From contig NZ_FRXO01000009.1 of assembly GCF_900148505.1 (NCBI RefSeq), positions 82,324-146,323 on the forward strand: DNA of 64,000 nucleotides. Direction: 5' to 3'. This stretch comes from Pseudoxanthobacter soli DSM 19599 (GTDB taxonomy: Bacteria; Pseudomonadota; Alphaproteobacteria; Rhizobiales; Segnochrobactraceae). The notes under the pieces were generated by a model. It had not been told where the DNA came from, searched no databases, and worked only from the letters and a program-made list of their open reading frames with translations. The translations under genes and the position numbers were made by a program. Shown here in pieces: positions 54,001-64,000 of the stretch (the first letter of the stretch is position 1; every line of letters starts with the position of its first letter).

Positions 54001-55083
54001 TTACCCATCGTGTGACATCGGGGACCGCCTCGCCTTCACGAAGATCATCTCGAACAACGCCCCGCCTCCCGGTGCGGTGCGGTAGTTCACGCGCCCGCCA
54101 TGGGCCTCCATGATGGCGCGCACGACGGAAAGGCCGAGACCGTTGCCTCCCGGTTCTCCCACGCGGGCCGGGACGCCGCGCACAAAGGGATCGAAGATGC
54201 CGGGCGCCATCCGGGGCGAAAGGCCGGGCCCTTCGTCAGCGACGCCGAGCACAACCGTTTCGTCGCGAGAAGCGAGCGTGATGGTGATCGCGCCCCTTAT
54301 GGCATAGCGCCGGGCATTGGTGACGAGCGCCAGAAGGGCCTGGCGGATGCGCGTCGCGTCCGCCTCGACAACGAGATCGGCGAGGTCGAGCTCCAGATGG
54401 AATCCGCTTGCGCGCAGGTCGTGAGCCATCAGCTCGGCCATCTGCTCGATTTCACGCGCAAGACGGATCGACGCGAGGCGCAGATCCAGATGGCCGCTGT
54501 CGGCGAGCGTGACAGTCCGCAGGTCCTCCACCAGCCGGGCCAATCCGTCCACCTGCAGAACCAGGGCCCGAAGTGCGGCTTCGTCCGGCACGAACACGCC
54601 ATCGATCATGCCCTGCAGCCGCCCCTTCAGGATGGTGAGCGGGGTGCGAAGCTCGTGCGCGATGGTGGCGTTCCACAGGGCCATGTCGGCCGCCATGTCC
54701 TGCAACCGCTGCGCCATCGTGTTGAAATCGTCGATCAGGGCGGCCGTCTCGCCAAGGGTCCGCTCGCCGACCAATGCCCTGGCGGTCAGGTCCCCGGCCG
54801 TGATGCGCCGAGCGCTCAGGGCAAGCGATTCCAAAGGCTGGAGAATGCGCCGGGAGAGGCGCATGGAGACCAGGGCGGCGATCGGCAGCGCTACGATGAT
54901 CAGGACGCATACGATCGCCAGGTCGATCGAGGTCAGCCCATCCTCGGGTTGCTGCGTCGGGTAGAGGAGCATGATCGCCATGTAGGCGAGATAGGTTCCG
55001 AAGAAGACGAGAAGTCCCGCCACGACGGTGATGGCGGACATCGCCACGAGGATCTGCCGGCTCAATCCGGTGCGCGGTCCCAT
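54001..55083 (-). CDS. Sensor histidine kinase, AdeS/BaeS-like
   Basis: 360 residues. Two membrane segments (about 10-40 and 54-76) flank a very short periplasmic loop, then a HAMP domain, HisKA with phospho-acceptor His143 in IAHELRTPLTILKGRLQGMIDG, and HATPase with NARRY, DEGPGL and GNGLGLSVV boxes. The sequence around His143 is nearly that of AdeS. It starts 4 bases after the response regulator. It likely senses membrane or drug stress to control the divergent RND pump. Confidence 0.92.
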   Translation of the reverse strand: MGPRTGLSRQILVAMSAITVVAGLLVFFGTYLAYMAIMLLYPTQQPEDGLTSIDLAIVCVLIIVALPIAALVSMRLSRRILQPLESLALSARRITAGDLTARALVGERTLGETAALIDDFNTMAQRLQDMAADMALWNATIAHELRTPLTILKGRLQGMIDGVFVPDEAALRALVLQVDGLARLVEDLRTVTLADSGHLDLRLASIRLAREIEQMAELMAHDLRASGFHLELDLADLVVEADATRIRQALLALVTNARRYAIRGAITITLASRDETVVLGVADEGPGLSPRMAPGIFDPFVRGVPARVGEPGGNGLGLSVVRAIMEAHGGRVNYRTAPGGGALFEMIFVKARRSPMSHDG

Positions 55084-55087
55084 CACG

Positions 55088-55771
55088 TCATGCCGACAGC
55101 CGGTAGCCGACGCCGCGTACGCCCGGCAGCAGGCCCGGCGCGCCGGCCTGCTCGAGCTTCTTGCGCAGCTTGCTGAGATGGCTGTCCACGGTGCGGTCCA
55201 GCGCGTCGGAGCCCGGCAGGCACGCATCGACGAGTTCGCTTCGTGTGAAGACCCTGGAGGGGCTTCGCGCCATGTGGGCGAGGATGCGGAACTCGGTGAG
55301 CGTCAGCGCGAGCGGCAGCGCCGCGGCACCGGTTCCAAGACGCGCCTGATAGGCGTCGAGATCGATCGTCAGGTCGCCGACCCGCAACACGCCCGCCGCC
55401 GTCGCAAGGCCGGAGCGGCGCAGAACCGCCTTGGCGCGGGCGACGACCTCGATGGGATTGAAGGGCTTCCCGACATAGTCGTCAGCGCCGATGCGCAGGC
55501 CCTGGAGGCGGTCGATGTCCTTGTCGAGAGCCGTGATCATGATGGCCGGCGTGTTTCCCCGCCGCCTCAGCTCGGCCAGCGTTTCCCATCCGTCGAGATG
55601 CGGCATGGAGACGTCGAGAAGCACCAGGTCCGGCTTCAGCGCGAGATGCAGGTCGAGCGCGACGCGACCGTCGCGTGCCTGGACCGTGCGGAAACCCTCC
55701 CGCACGAGATAGGCATCCAGGATCGCGGAGATCTCGTCGTCGTCTTCTGCAATCAGAACGAGGGCTGGCAT
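55088..55771 (-). CDS. OmpR-family response regulator, AdeR/BaeR-like
   Basis: 227 residues. Receiver domain with phospho-acceptor Asp53 (LVLLDVSMP) and acidic pair in EDDDE, then an OmpR-type winged helix (LTLTEFRILAHMARSPSRVFTRSELVDACL, parts) ending RGVGYRL. Divergent from the RND adaptor gene across a 153-bp spacer that should contain both promoters and the binding site. Confidence 0.93.
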   Translation of the reverse strand: MPALVLIAEDDDEISAILDAYLVREGFRTVQARDGRVALDLHLALKPDLVLLDVSMPHLDGWETLAELRRRGNTPAIMITALDKDIDRLQGLRIGADDYVGKPFNPIEVVARAKAVLRRSGLATAAGVLRVGDLTIDLDAYQARLGTGAAALPLALTLTEFRILAHMARSPSRVFTRSELVDACLPGSDALDRTVDSHLSKLRKKLEQAGAPGLLPGVRGVGYRLSA

Positions 55772-55924
55772 GGCGTTCTCCCTGCTCCACCGATGCCATC
55801 TGGCGCGGCCTGCGTCGAGCGCTCCGATCCGTCTCCATCAAACCGCAACATTCCCCCCACACGGCGGCAACGCGCGGGTTCGATAGAGGCGGCGTCGCCC
55901 GGAGCGACAGGACCGCCCTGATGG

Positions 55925-57118
55925 ATGACCGCGATGACGCGCCCCCGCCCAACGCCGAGACTCGCTCTCCTCGTCGCCACGGCGATCGTCCTCGCCGCCT
56001 GTACGGAGGCCGCGGAACCCACGAACTCCGCCGACGGCAGCGCGCAGACCGAACCCACGGCGGCCGCCGTGCGCGTCGCGGTGCTGAAAGTCCAGCCGCG
56101 CCGGGTGGTCGTCTATGACGAGTTGCCAGGCCGGGTATCGGCTCGCCGAACCGCCGAGATACGTCCGCAAGTCAGCGGCATCGTACGGACCGTGCTCTTC
56201 ACGGAAGGGGCCGATGTTTCGCTGGGCCAGCCCCTGTTCCAGATCGATCCTGCGCCGTTCGTGGCCGATGTCGAGGCGGCCTCTGCCGTGCTGGCGCGCG
56301 CGCGGGCCGATCTTGTCAATGCCGCGGCCAAGCATGGACGGGTCGCGGCGCTGGCCGCGGTGAAGACCGCGAGCGCCGCCGCGCTCGGCGATGCCAACGC
56401 GACGCTGGCGCAAGCGCGCGCAAACGTCGCCGAGGCCGAGGCCAACCTGGCCCGCCGCACGCTCGAACTGTCTCACGCCACGATCCGCAGCCCGATCAAA
56501 GGCCGCATCGGTCAGGCCCTCGCAACGGAGGGCAGCCTGGCATCCGTCGGCGCCGCGACCGCCCTCGCGGTCGTCCAGCAGATCGACAGCGTCTATCTCG
56601 ACGTCCGCCAGTCGTCCGTCCGCTGGGCGCAGATGGAGGAAAGATCCGACGGGGACCACGGCGCCGACGCGGGCGCCGTTCCCGTCGAGATCCTCATGAT
56701 CACGGGCAAGGCCTACGACTTCAAGGGAAAGCTGCTGTTCTCCGACAATACGGTGGACCCGGGAACAGGCAGTATCGCGATACGCGTGGAGGTGCCGGAC
56801 CCGCACCGCCAACTGCTGCCGGGCATGTATCTGCGCGCCCGGGTACCCGCCGCGGTCTACCCGCAGGCTCTGACCGTTCCGCAGCAGGCCGTGCGCCGCG
56901 ATCCGGCGGGCCGCGCGTATCTCACGATCCTCGCGAGCGACAACACCGCCAGCCGCCGCGAGGTCGACCTGGGAGACCTGGTAGACCGGCAATATGTGGT
57001 CGTGTCGGGCCTCAAGGCCGGCGAGACCGTGGTCGTCCAGGGCCAGGAGCGCGCGGAGGCGGGCCTGCCTCTGGAGTCCGTCGCCTACAGCCCCTCCTCA
57101 ATGGCACCGGAAACCTGA
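55925..57118 (+). CDS. RND efflux periplasmic adaptor lipoprotein (AdeA/MexA-like)
   Basis: 397 residues. Lipoprotein signal with lipobox LAAC (Cys26), then the membrane-fusion-protein order: beta-barrel and lipoyl strand RPQVSGIVRTVLFTEGADVSLGQ, alpha hairpin with LARARADLV...ANVAEAEANLARRTLELSHATIRSPI, second lipoyl half and C-terminal domain. Starts at 55925 or 55934; neither has a strong Shine-Dalgarno. It is 12 bases from the pump gene. Confidence 0.93.
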   Translation: MTAMTRPRPTPRLALLVATAIVLAACTEAAEPTNSADGSAQTEPTAAAVRVAVLKVQPRRVVVYDELPGRVSARRTAEIRPQVSGIVRTVLFTEGADVSLGQPLFQIDPAPFVADVEAASAVLARARADLVNAAAKHGRVAALAAVKTASAAALGDANATLAQARANVAEAEANLARRTLELSHATIRSPIKGRIGQALATEGSLASVGAATALAVVQQIDSVYLDVRQSSVRWAQMEERSDGDHGADAGAVPVEILMITGKAYDFKGKLLFSDNTVDPGTGSIAIRVEVPDPHRQLLPGMYLRARVPAAVYPQALTVPQQAVRRDPAGRAYLTILASDNTASRREVDLGDLVDRQYVVVSGLKAGETVVVQGQERAEAGLPLESVAYSPSSMAPET

Positions 57119-57130
57119 GGGGAGCCTCCC

Positions 57131-60100
57131 ATGCCCCAGTTCTTTATCGATCGCCCGATCTTTGCGTGGGTCATCGCGATCTTCATCGTGCTGGCCGGAA
57201 TCGCCGCGATCCCGCAGCTTCCGGTGTCGCGTTTTCCCGTGATCGCGCCACCCAGCATCAGCATCAACGCCACTTATCCCGGCGCTGGCCCGCAGACGAT
57301 CACCGACAGCATCACCGCGCCCATCGAGCGCGAGCTGACGGCGGTGAAGAACGTCCTCTATTTCGAGTCCTCTTCCGACTCGGCCGGCAATGCCGCCATC
57401 ACGGTCACCTTCAAATCCGGCACGGACCCGGAACTGGCCCAGATCGACGTCCAGAATCGCCTGAAGGCCGTTGAGCAGCGCCTGCCGGAGCCCGTCCGCC
57501 GCACCGGCCTTTCCGTCGAGGCCGTGTCGGCGGGCTTCCTGATGATCGTGTCGTTGCGCTCCGAAGGCGGGAAGGCCGATTCCCTGGCGCTGGAGGACTA
57601 TCTCGCACGCCGCCTCGTGCCCGAGCTCAAGCGGATACCCGGCGTCGGGCGCGTCCAGTCCTTCGGTTCGGAGGCGGCGATGCGGGTGTGGATCGATCCG
57701 GCCCGCCTCGTTTCCTACTCGATTTCGGTGGCCGAGATCACACAGGCCATCCAGTCCCAGAATCTCCAGGTGGCGCCAGGCCGGCTTGGCGAGGCGCCCA
57801 CCATCCCCGGCCAGACGATCAGCGTTCCGCTCAGCCTCGGCGGACAGTTGAGGACACCGGCGGAGTTCTCCGCCATCGTGCTGCGATCCAACCCCGACGG
57901 CTCGACGCTCACGCTGGGCGACGTCGCCACGGTTGAGATCGGCGCCCAGACCATGGGCTTCTCGATTCTCGACGGGGGAAAGCCGGCGACAGCGGCGGCG
58001 ATCCAGCTCGCGCCGGGCGCAAACGCGGTCATGACGTCCGAGGGTGTGCGGGCGCGCCTGGCCGAACTCGCTCCGTCCATGCCGCCGGGTGTCACCTATG
58101 CCGTGTCCTTCGACATCGCGCCGTTCGTCAAGCTCTCGATTTCGAAGGTGGTGCAGACGCTGGGCGAGGCGATGGTCCTCGTGTTCCTGATCATGCTGCT
58201 CTTCCTGCAGAACCTTCGCTACACGCTGATCCCGGCGATCGTCGCGCCGATTGCGCTGCTCGGCACCTTCGCCGTGATGTGGGCCATCGGCTACTCGATC
58301 AACGTGCTGACGATGTTCGGCATGGTGCTGGCCATCGGCATCATCGTCGACGACGCGATCGTCGTGGTCGAGAACGTCGAGCGGCTCATGGCGACGGAAG
58401 GCCTTTCGCCGCGCGATGCCACCCGCCGCGCCATGCGCGAAATCACGGGAGCCGTCGTCGGCATTACGCTGGTTCTGACGGCGGTTTTCCTGCCGATGGG
58501 CCTCGCCGGCGGCTCGGTCGGCGCGATCTACCGCCAATTCACGGTCGCGCTCGCGGTCTCGATCCTGTTCTCGGCGTTCCTGGCCCTTAGTCTGACGCCG
58601 GCACTCTGTGCGACGATCCTCAGGCCGATCACCCCCCAACACGGCCGCAAGGGCTTCTTCGGCTGGTTCAACCGCGGCTTCGACCGGCTGACGGGACGAT
58701 ACACGGCCCGTGTCGGCTGGCTCGTGAGGCGCACGACACGCGTCATGCTGGTCTATGGCGTCCTCGTCGGCGCGCTCGTGCTCGGCTATCGGGCGCTGCC
58801 CACCGCCTTCGTGCCGGACGAGGATCAGGGGACGTTCATGACCTCCTTCACGCTGCCCGCCGATGCCACGGTCGAGCGAACGCAGGCTCTCGTCGCACGC
58901 TTCGACCGGCACGCCGTGGCGCGCCATGACATCGCGAACACGCTCTCCATCATGGGTTTCGGCTTGTCCAGCTCCGGTCCGAACACGGCGATGGCCTTCA
59001 CCACGCTGCGGGATTTCGACGAGCGGAACGGCGACACCGATGCCGAGATCGCGGCCGCGGAACGCGCGATGCAGGAAGCGACGGAGGGCGACATCCTCTT
59101 TCTGAAACCGCCGGCGATCGAGGAGCTGGGGACGACGTCGGGCTTCGCCCTGCGGCTCGTGGATCGTGCCGGCGGCGGTCCCGCGGCGCTCAGGGATGCC
59201 TCCGATAAGCTCGTCGCGCTGGCGGGGCGGAGCACGCTTCTAAGGAACGTCCGGGTGGATGGGCAACCCGACGGTCCCAGCGTCGACCTGCGCATCGACA
59301 GGCAGAAGGCCGGTGCTCTGGGCGTGCCCTTCTCCGCGATCAACGACCTGCTCGCCGCGACCATGAGCCCGGCCTATGTCAACGACTTCCCCCGCGGAGG
59401 AAGTCTGCAGCAGGTCATCGTGCAGGCGCAGGCGAAGGACCGCATGCAGGTCGAGGACGTTCTGAAGCTCCACGTTCGCAACGACAAGGGCGACATGGTT
59501 CCCTTGTCCGAGGTCGTGACGCCGGAATGGTCCGTCGCTCCCTTGCAGCTCAATCGCTATAACGGCTATCCGTCCCTCAGCATCTCGGGGGATGCTGCGC
59601 CGGGCGTGTCGAGCGGCAGTGCGATGGACGAGATCGAGCGGATCGCCAGACAGCTTCCCGCCGGCTTTGCGATCGAATGGACGGGCCAGTCGTTCCAGGA
59701 ACGCCAGTCGGGCGCTCAGGCGCCGCTTCTGGTCGCACTTTCCCTCGTTGTCGTGTTCCTGGTGCTGGCCGCCCTTTACGAAAGCTGGACGATTCCGCTC
59801 TCGGTCATGCTCGTCGTGCCGCTCGGAATCCTGGGCGCCGTCGTCGCCGTGCATCTGCGCGGTTTCGAGAATGACGTGTTCTTCAAGGTCGGCCTCATCA
59901 CGCTGATCGGGCTTTCATCCAAGAATGCCGTGCTGATCGTCGAGTTTGCCCGCAAACTGCTGAAGGAGGGGCACTCGCTTCGCGAGGCTGCCGTCGAGGC
60001 CGCCCGCCTGCGGCTGCGGCCGATCGTGATGACCTCGCTCGCCTTCACGCTCGGCATCGTGCCCCTGGTGATCGCCACAGGGCCGAGTTCCGAGACCCAG

Positions 60101-60253
60101 AACGCGCTCGGCACCGGCCTCTTCGGCGGCATGATCTCGGCGACCGCCCTCGCGGTCGTCTTCGTGCCCGTCTTCTTCGTCGTCGTCATGCGGCTCGCGG
60201 GCCGCCGAACGCGGACCGAAGGCGCGGCCACCACCGCCGGGGTTCGCGCCTGA
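57131..60253 (+). CDS. RND multidrug efflux pump, HAE1 family (AdeB/AcrB-like)
   Basis: 1040 residues, the full length of AcrB-type pumps, with 12 membrane segments and two large periplasmic loops. The proton-relay pair is Asp407-Asp408 in [16 protein letters not shown]. The N-terminal [14 protein letters not shown] and the C-terminal [10 protein letters not shown] are typical. GAGGGGAG precedes the ATG. No outer-membrane channel gene follows, so a TolC-type partner must be encoded elsewhere. Confidence 0.95.
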   Translation: MPQFFIDRPIFAWVIAIFIVLAGIAAIPQLPVSRFPVIAPPSISINATYPGAGPQTITDSITAPIERELTAVKNVLYFESSSDSAGNAAITVTFKSGTDPELAQIDVQNRLKAVEQRLPEPVRRTGLSVEAVSAGFLMIVSLRSEGGKADSLALEDYLARRLVPELKRIPGVGRVQSFGSEAAMRVWIDPARLVSYSISVAEITQAIQSQNLQVAPGRLGEAPTIPGQTISVPLSLGGQLRTPAEFSAIVLRSNPDGSTLTLGDVATVEIGAQTMGFSILDGGKPATAAAIQLAPGANAVMTSEGVRARLAELAPSMPPGVTYAVSFDIAPFVKLSISKVVQTLGEAMVLVFLIMLLFLQNLRYTLIPAIVAPIALLGTFAVMWAIGYSINVLTMFGMVLAIGIIVDDAIVVVENVERLMATEGLSPRDATRRAMREITGAVVGITLVLTAVFLPMGLAGGSVGAIYRQFTVALAVSILFSAFLALSLTPALCATILRPITPQHGRKGFFGWFNRGFDRLTGRYTARVGWLVRRTTRVMLVYGVLVGALVLGYRALPTAFVPDEDQGTFMTSFTLPADATVERTQALVARFDRHAVARHDIANTLSIMGFGLSSSGPNTAMAFTTLRDFDERNGDTDAEIAAAERAMQEATEGDILFLKPPAIEELGTTSGFALRLVDRAGGGPAALRDASDKLVALAGRSTLLRNVRVDGQPDGPSVDLRIDRQKAGALGVPFSAINDLLAATMSPAYVNDFPRGGSLQQVIVQAQAKDRMQVEDVLKLHVRNDKGDMVPLSEVVTPEWSVAPLQLNRYNGYPSLSISGDAAPGVSSGSAMDEIERIARQLPAGFAIEWTGQSFQERQSGAQAPLLVALSLVVVFLVLAALYESWTIPLSVMLVVPLGILGAVVAVHLRGFENDVFFKVGLITLIGLSSKNAVLIVEFARKLLKEGHSLREAAVEAARLRLRPIVMTSLAFTLGIVPLVIATGPSSETQNALGTGLFGGMISATALAVVFVPVFFVVVMRLAGRRTRTEGAATTAGVRA

Positions 60254-60329
60254 AGCCATTCCCCTGGGCGTGAAGCGCCGGTCAAGATCTGGCCGGCCCG
60301 TCCTCCCATTTTTCGATTGGAGCCAACCG

Positions 60330-60860
60330 ATGACTGCTGACTTCAACTCCTGCGTCACACTCGACGTCGGGATCGAGGCCGACTTCCCCCGCTTCTGCAA
60401 GGATCTTCAGGATGCCTTCGCCATCGCCGTGGTCGAGGATTTCGGATCGGTCTGCGAGGGGGCCATTCCTTCCGACGAAGACATCTACGCTTCCTTCGAA
60501 GCGCTGAATGCCGTGGTGCTGCGTATCCTTGAGGAGGGACGCTGGGTCGGCGGCGCGGTCGTTTCCATCGACGCCGGGACGCAGATCAACTCTCTCGACT
60601 TCTTCTTCATCCAAGCCGGCGAGATCGGCCGGGGCCTTGGCCGGAAGGCGTGGAAGGCTCTCGAGCAACATTATCCCGATACGAAAGTCTGGATCACTCA
60701 CACGCCCTATTTCGAGAAGCGCAATATCCATTTCTACGTCAATGTATGTGGCTTCAGCATCGTCGAGTACTTCAACAATTACCATAAGGACCAGAGGCAT
60801 CCCACGGACCCAGACCTGCCAGGAGACGGCGGAATGTTCCGCTTCGAAAAGCGGATGTGA
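60330..60860 (+). CDS. GNAT-family acetyltransferase-like protein
   Basis: 176 residues. A GNAT acetyl-CoA motif is suggested by [21 protein letters not shown] and the following helix, and by HFYVNVCGF near the C-terminus (the usual 'F-Y-x-x-x-GF' end). TTGGAG precedes the ATG. It follows the pump by 76 bases and could be co-expressed, though a role in drug modification is only a guess. Confidence 0.75.
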   Translation: MTADFNSCVTLDVGIEADFPRFCKDLQDAFAIAVVEDFGSVCEGAIPSDEDIYASFEALNAVVLRILEEGRWVGGAVVSIDAGTQINSLDFFFIQAGEIGRGLGRKAWKALEQHYPDTKVWITHTPYFEKRNIHFYVNVCGFSIVEYFNNYHKDQRHPTDPDLPGDGGMFRFEKRM

Positions 60861-61341
60861 CCCGCCGAAATCGAACCGGGCCAGCCGCCTTAGCAGCCTG
60901 AAAATCCAGAGCGCCAAAGGTTACTGACTTGGCCGAGAGTCACTCTTTCGAAGGGCGGTAGATCATTCCCCATCGCTTAGCTCAGCTCTTTCGCCTCCGC
61001 TTTCCAGATGGCGAGAGACTTGATTGAACGACTGACATGGAGGCGCGCAGCTGTCGAAGGACTGTAACCTAATGAACGGCCGCTTTCCGAGCTTCGGCGC
61101 CCATAACCGGTCAGGCAGGAATCCACCCCCGTCCTGTCTCAGATTGACCCCTTTGCGGACGTTGGCAGGAAGCAGATCAAGAGCCGCTGACCTTGCCCCA
61201 CGGACCAACACCCTCAACGATGTCATGATCAAGGAACTCCTTGTCGCGCTTCTCAAGGTGCTTTTCCATCGCGCGTTTCAGATTTTGCCAATTCGGCCGC
61301 ACGTGCGCGCGCTTGAGCTCCGAGAATTCATCTCGTTCATT
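60861..61341. other. Intergenic region with repeat copy B
   Basis: No gene supported. Holds copy B of the ~100 bp direct repeat (61026-61127); sequence after it resembles nothing recognised. Confidence 0.55.
61026..61127. repeat. ~100 bp direct repeat, copy B
   Basis: Same orientation as copy A at 53123-53222; conserved ends GAACGACTGACATGG and CAGGAATCCACCC, diverged centre (about 20 bases). Spacing to copy A is 7.9 kb. Confidence 0.75.
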
Positions 61342-62830
61342 CTACGTATCCATGTTGTCGTTCATCCAGGCCGAGGCGCTTGCATCCGCAGATCGCAAAA
61401 ACAAAACCCACGCCGCATAAGCAGTCGCTGGGTCTTGAGCGGACAGATAGGCTCGCCACCAGTGACGCGCACAGGCTTCACGCCAGCGCAGGCGAGCGGA
61501 CTTGCGCCGAAGGTCGGCGGTGTCTGAGGGGATTTGGCCATCGGGCCATGCTTCGACGATCGGAGGCGCACCCGTGACGCTGAGCCCGTGCAATAAGACA
61601 CCGCATCTTTGCCGCCATATCAACGGGGACGCGCTGTCTTCTGCAGCCACGGCCGAGACCCATGTTGCTTGGCCGTTGAACAAAGCGGCTGCTACCACAT
61701 CGAACAGATGCCGATCTGTGTGACAGAGCGGTAGGCTGATGGGTTCCTGACGCAGCAGAAGCAGAGGTTCTGAATCAGGAACGCGAAACACCATATGCAG
61801 CAGTTCGTCGATGCCGGCCGCGCCAATGTAGCGTGTCGACACCGCTACGCGAAGAGATCGCCATAGTGCGGCGCCTCGCGCAGCGTCGTGATTGAGCAGA
61901 GCTTCACACAGCGCAAGGAAGGCGGTCTCGGCGAGACGAACCCGCCGTTTAAAGTCGGCAGTTATCTCCGCCGATCCCTCAAGCCACGATCCAGTATGTC
62001 CGGGGCATAGCGGACCACCGACATCATATCAGGGGCATCAATATTCGTTAGATAGAGGCTTGCTCCGGAGCGGCGCGCTTCCTCAATACGGGCCATTGCT
62101 GTCACGATTGCACGTTCCTGGGCTTTCGCCCTCGCATCCGCATCGAGCGCTCCGCGCAACGAGGCCACGGAATCGCTCCGTTCTTCAGCACTGGGCTTTG
62201 ACCGGAAGGAAATTACGAAGGGCGTGAACCGCTTTTCTACGCGGTCGACTGTGAGGGCCGACCCAGGGTCCGGTTCGATGATTTTTTCACCAGTCAGGAT
62301 TTGGCCCAGGAGTTCGGCAGCAAGGCGCACCTCGCTTGGGTCCTGCCGCGAACACACGCCGCTTTGAGCTATAGCCAAGGCGCCAGTCGCGGCGCCAACT
62401 GATCGAACGCCAAAGCCGTTTCAGATCGGATAAGCGCTTCGCTGCCGTAATGATTGACCCGCATGTGGGCCGATAGCTTCCACTCCCAGGCCTGCGTGGC
62501 GAGCATCTACCCGAAACGCACTGCGTCGGTCAATGTCAGCATGCGGAATAGAACGCCGTGTAGATCATGATCGTCTTGGCCAACCAGATCCAAGAGCCAT
62601 GACCAGGCGCCCTCGTTAAGGCTCTTGAGCGAGAACTCCTGAATTCCGCTTCGATAGCGATTAGCGATTTCAGCGAGCCATGCCCACCATTCATCTTCGC
62701 TGAAGGATTTACCGGCGCGCTCGCCGAAACTATCCCGGCCATATTCCCACAGCAGGCGATGTATTGTGACCTGCCGTGCCTCCACCAGACGATCGTCGGC
62801 TGGCGCACCGGGTTCTGGGATAAACATCAA
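61342..62830 (-). pseudogene. Frameshifted remnant of a large unknown protein
   Basis: Four protein-like segments follow one another in different frames: 62830-62507 (WEYGRDSFGERAGKSFSEDEWWAWL region, ending DAVRFG), about 62510-62370 (TQAWEWKLSAHMRVNHYGSE), 62378-61962 (EIKRFTPFVISF-like block, ending YAPDILDRGLRD) and about 62000-61342 (ADFKRRVRLAETAFLALCEALL, RYIGAAGIDELLHMVF, ACARHWWRAYLSAQDP). The last two join across a frameshift with no lost sequence. All look like pieces of a helical protein of at least 480 residues. I cannot name the family. Confidence 0.65.
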
Positions 62831-62849
62831 TCGACTCGACGTAAGAGGC

Positions 62850-63353
62850 CGGTGGCCGTGTCGAACTGTTGGCGGAGAGGCGCGCGGCTCAGAGGACGAA
62901 CCGGTCCAGCGTGATCCACGGCGAAGTCTTCATCGCCAGCAAGACCTTTCTCGACGCAGCGCCGGACCGTCGTCTCGGGCAGCTCGCGCAACATGTCACT
63001 GTCGCGGGAGCGGCCATGCCGGTTCTACGAGAAGGTTGAATGTTCAGGCACGTTGTCTTCCAACCCCAGCCGGCGGAACTCGCGATAGGCGGGGTCTAAT
63101 GCCCTCCTTGCACAGCCGCCGCTCGCAGCGGATGCCAGAGCGATAGTCGATGACCAGCATCTGGATCCTCCGTTCCGTGTCGATCGAGGGCCGAGCAGTC
63201 TCGCTGTAAAATGAGCGGAGATGTGCGCGAATGCCGGACAGGTCGATGGCCCGCACGAGGTGGCCGGCCGGGGACCTGCCGCTGAAGGCTGATCTCATAG
63301 GATAGCGCCTCTTGGATCACTTTCCGTTCGCCCACCATCAGCGCTTCCTGCAT
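62850..63353 (-). pseudogene. IS1182-type transposase remnant
   Basis: The order of N-terminal blocks of IS1182-group transposases is preserved across frameshifts: MVGERKVIQEALSYE, HLVRAIDLSGIRAHLRSFYSET, RPSIDTERRIQMLVIDY and GIRCERRLC, then VPEHSTFS, stop, NRHGRSRDSDMLRELPE and a final FAVDHA. At least two frameshifts and one stop; the catalytic C-terminus is missing. Confidence 0.75.
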
Positions 63354-63657
63354 CTCAAGGGTGCCTGAATTAGGACTTCACTCATCCGGCAACACTGGCT
63401 TTTCGAAGGAATCGGCGCGAGCGGCAGCTGCGTCCATGCAGGCTTGACCCTTTCCGGCCCGACAGGATGTCGGCTTCCCAGGGGCGCTAATTCGTGCGCC
63501 CTCGGCTGTTCATGGGTCCGAGAGATTGGCCGGAACAGACGCGACATGAGTGACTTGAACTCACCGCTGTCTTTGCCGAACCCGAACAGTCGCTCCTCCG
63601 TGGAGGCGTCCCGCTCACTGGCCGTTCGTCAAGGTGTTGGGTCGCGGGCTGCTTTGT
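63354..63657. other. Spacer without recognised genes
   Basis: About 300 bases between the IS1182 remnant and the terminator of the autotransporter-like gene. Nothing recognisable. Confidence 0.45.
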
Positions 63658-63684
63658 GCCCCTCCCGGCGTGTCCGGGAGGGGC
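63658..63684 (-). terminator. Strong GC hairpin after autotransporter-like gene
   Basis: 11-bp perfect stem (GCCCCTCCCGG 63658-63668, CCGGGAGGGGC 63674-63684) with a 5-base loop, 10 bases past the stop codon on the minus strand. No long T-run, as is common in high-GC genomes. Confidence 0.65.
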
Positions 63685-63694
63685 TGTTTGCCGT

Positions 63695-64000
63695 TCAGAA
63701 GCGGATGTTGAGGGATCCCTTGAAGGCATTGTCGGAGACGCCGGAGGCGAACTGTCCGTTGTAGGACAGGCTGGCGGAGACCTTGTCGGTGAAGTCGTAG
63801 TCGATGCCGGCCCCGAGGATGGCGGTGTCGCGGGCGATGGGCAGGCCGGCGACGGAGAACGGCGTGCCGCCGGAGGTGAATGCCAGCGCCGCGGAGGTGT
63901 TGACGTCGCCGAAGGCGTGCTGCCAGCCGAGGCTGAGATGCGGCACGAGGGTGGCGCCGTTGCCGAGTGCGAACTCCGTCGCCGCCCGGATGCCCAGGGT
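63695..64000 (-). CDS. Autotransporter beta-barrel domain protein (N-terminus beyond window)
   Basis: The last 101 residues of an outer-membrane barrel are visible. Alternating strands (VPHLSLGWQHAFGD, SAALAFTSGGTPFSVAGLP, AILGAGIDYDFTDKVSASLSYNGQF, GSLNIRF) and the terminal Phe are the signature of type V autotransporter barrels inserted by BAM. A strong hairpin follows. Confidence 0.85.
   Translation of the reverse strand, partial: TLGIRAATEFALGNGATLVPHLSLGWQHAFGDVNTSAALAFTSGGTPFSVAGLPIARDTAILGAGIDYDFTDKVSASLSYNGQFASGVSDNAFKGSLNIRF

Noticed and set aside
57098..58927. A 609-codon minus-strand frame inside the RND pump gene
   Set aside because: Antisense of a full-length pump with intact motifs; it is Arg/Gln/His-rich and has no start signal.

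Overview
This is a GC-rich window with dense, overlapping operons. RIME-like intergenic repeats, CUT1 and CUT2 sugar ABC transporters, RpiR and LacI regulators and decayed IS5, IS110 and IS1182 transposases suggest an alphaproteobacterium, most likely of the order Hyphomicrobiales (Rhizobiales). The order is an inference, because no rRNA or tRNA gene is visible.

Positions 1-10.75 kb hold a minus-strand carbohydrate or polyol catabolic locus. It has a CUT2 ABC transporter (ATPase, two permeases, binding protein), a LacI regulator, a small unknown protein, a metallo-beta-lactamase-fold hydrolase, an L-gulonate 3-dehydrogenase-like enzyme, a HisD-like dehydrogenase and an SDR dehydrogenase. Two abutting LacI-type operators lie just upstream of the transporter. 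Positions 11.5-18.8 kb hold a second uptake locus on the plus strand: an RpiR regulator, a CUT1 (Ugp-like) transporter, a metallophosphoesterase and a HAD phosphatase. Paired palindromes surround a good sigma70-like promoter there. Six copies of a ~115 bp intergenic repeat, one of them diverged, are scattered through this first third.

Positions 18.9-21.9 kb are a decayed stretch with IS fragments, one intact secreted VOC protein and a cupin pseudogene. Positions 21.9-39.5 kb are a cluster of mostly unrecognised genes. They include a MerR regulator with a VIT-domain protein, a 50-residue Cys-rich secreted peptide, many small secreted proteins, PH-like membrane proteins, a 747-residue protein built of 8-residue Gly/Ala repeats, a catalytically degenerate LytM-like protein, a DUF4189 protein and a caspase-Sel1-thioredoxin fusion with its own partner. 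Three promoter regions around the MerR gene share a 23-bp element. Two secreted proteins share an identical twin CX3C motif. This is the best candidate for an undescribed system.

Positions 39.8-53.9 kb hold a defence island: an IS110 remnant, a Druantia-like system (DruA DUF4338, a 932-residue protein, a 350-residue protein and a DruE DEAH/DUF1998 helicase), two further co-oriented genes and a tyrosine recombinase. Positions 54.0-60.9 kb hold an AdeRS-like two-component system divergent from an RND efflux adaptor and pump, followed by a GNAT acetyltransferase. A ~100 bp direct repeat occurs on both sides of the recombinase-efflux segment. Positions 61-63.4 kb hold two pseudogenes (a large unknown protein and an IS1182-type transposase). 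The window ends inside the beta-barrel of an autotransporter-like protein.
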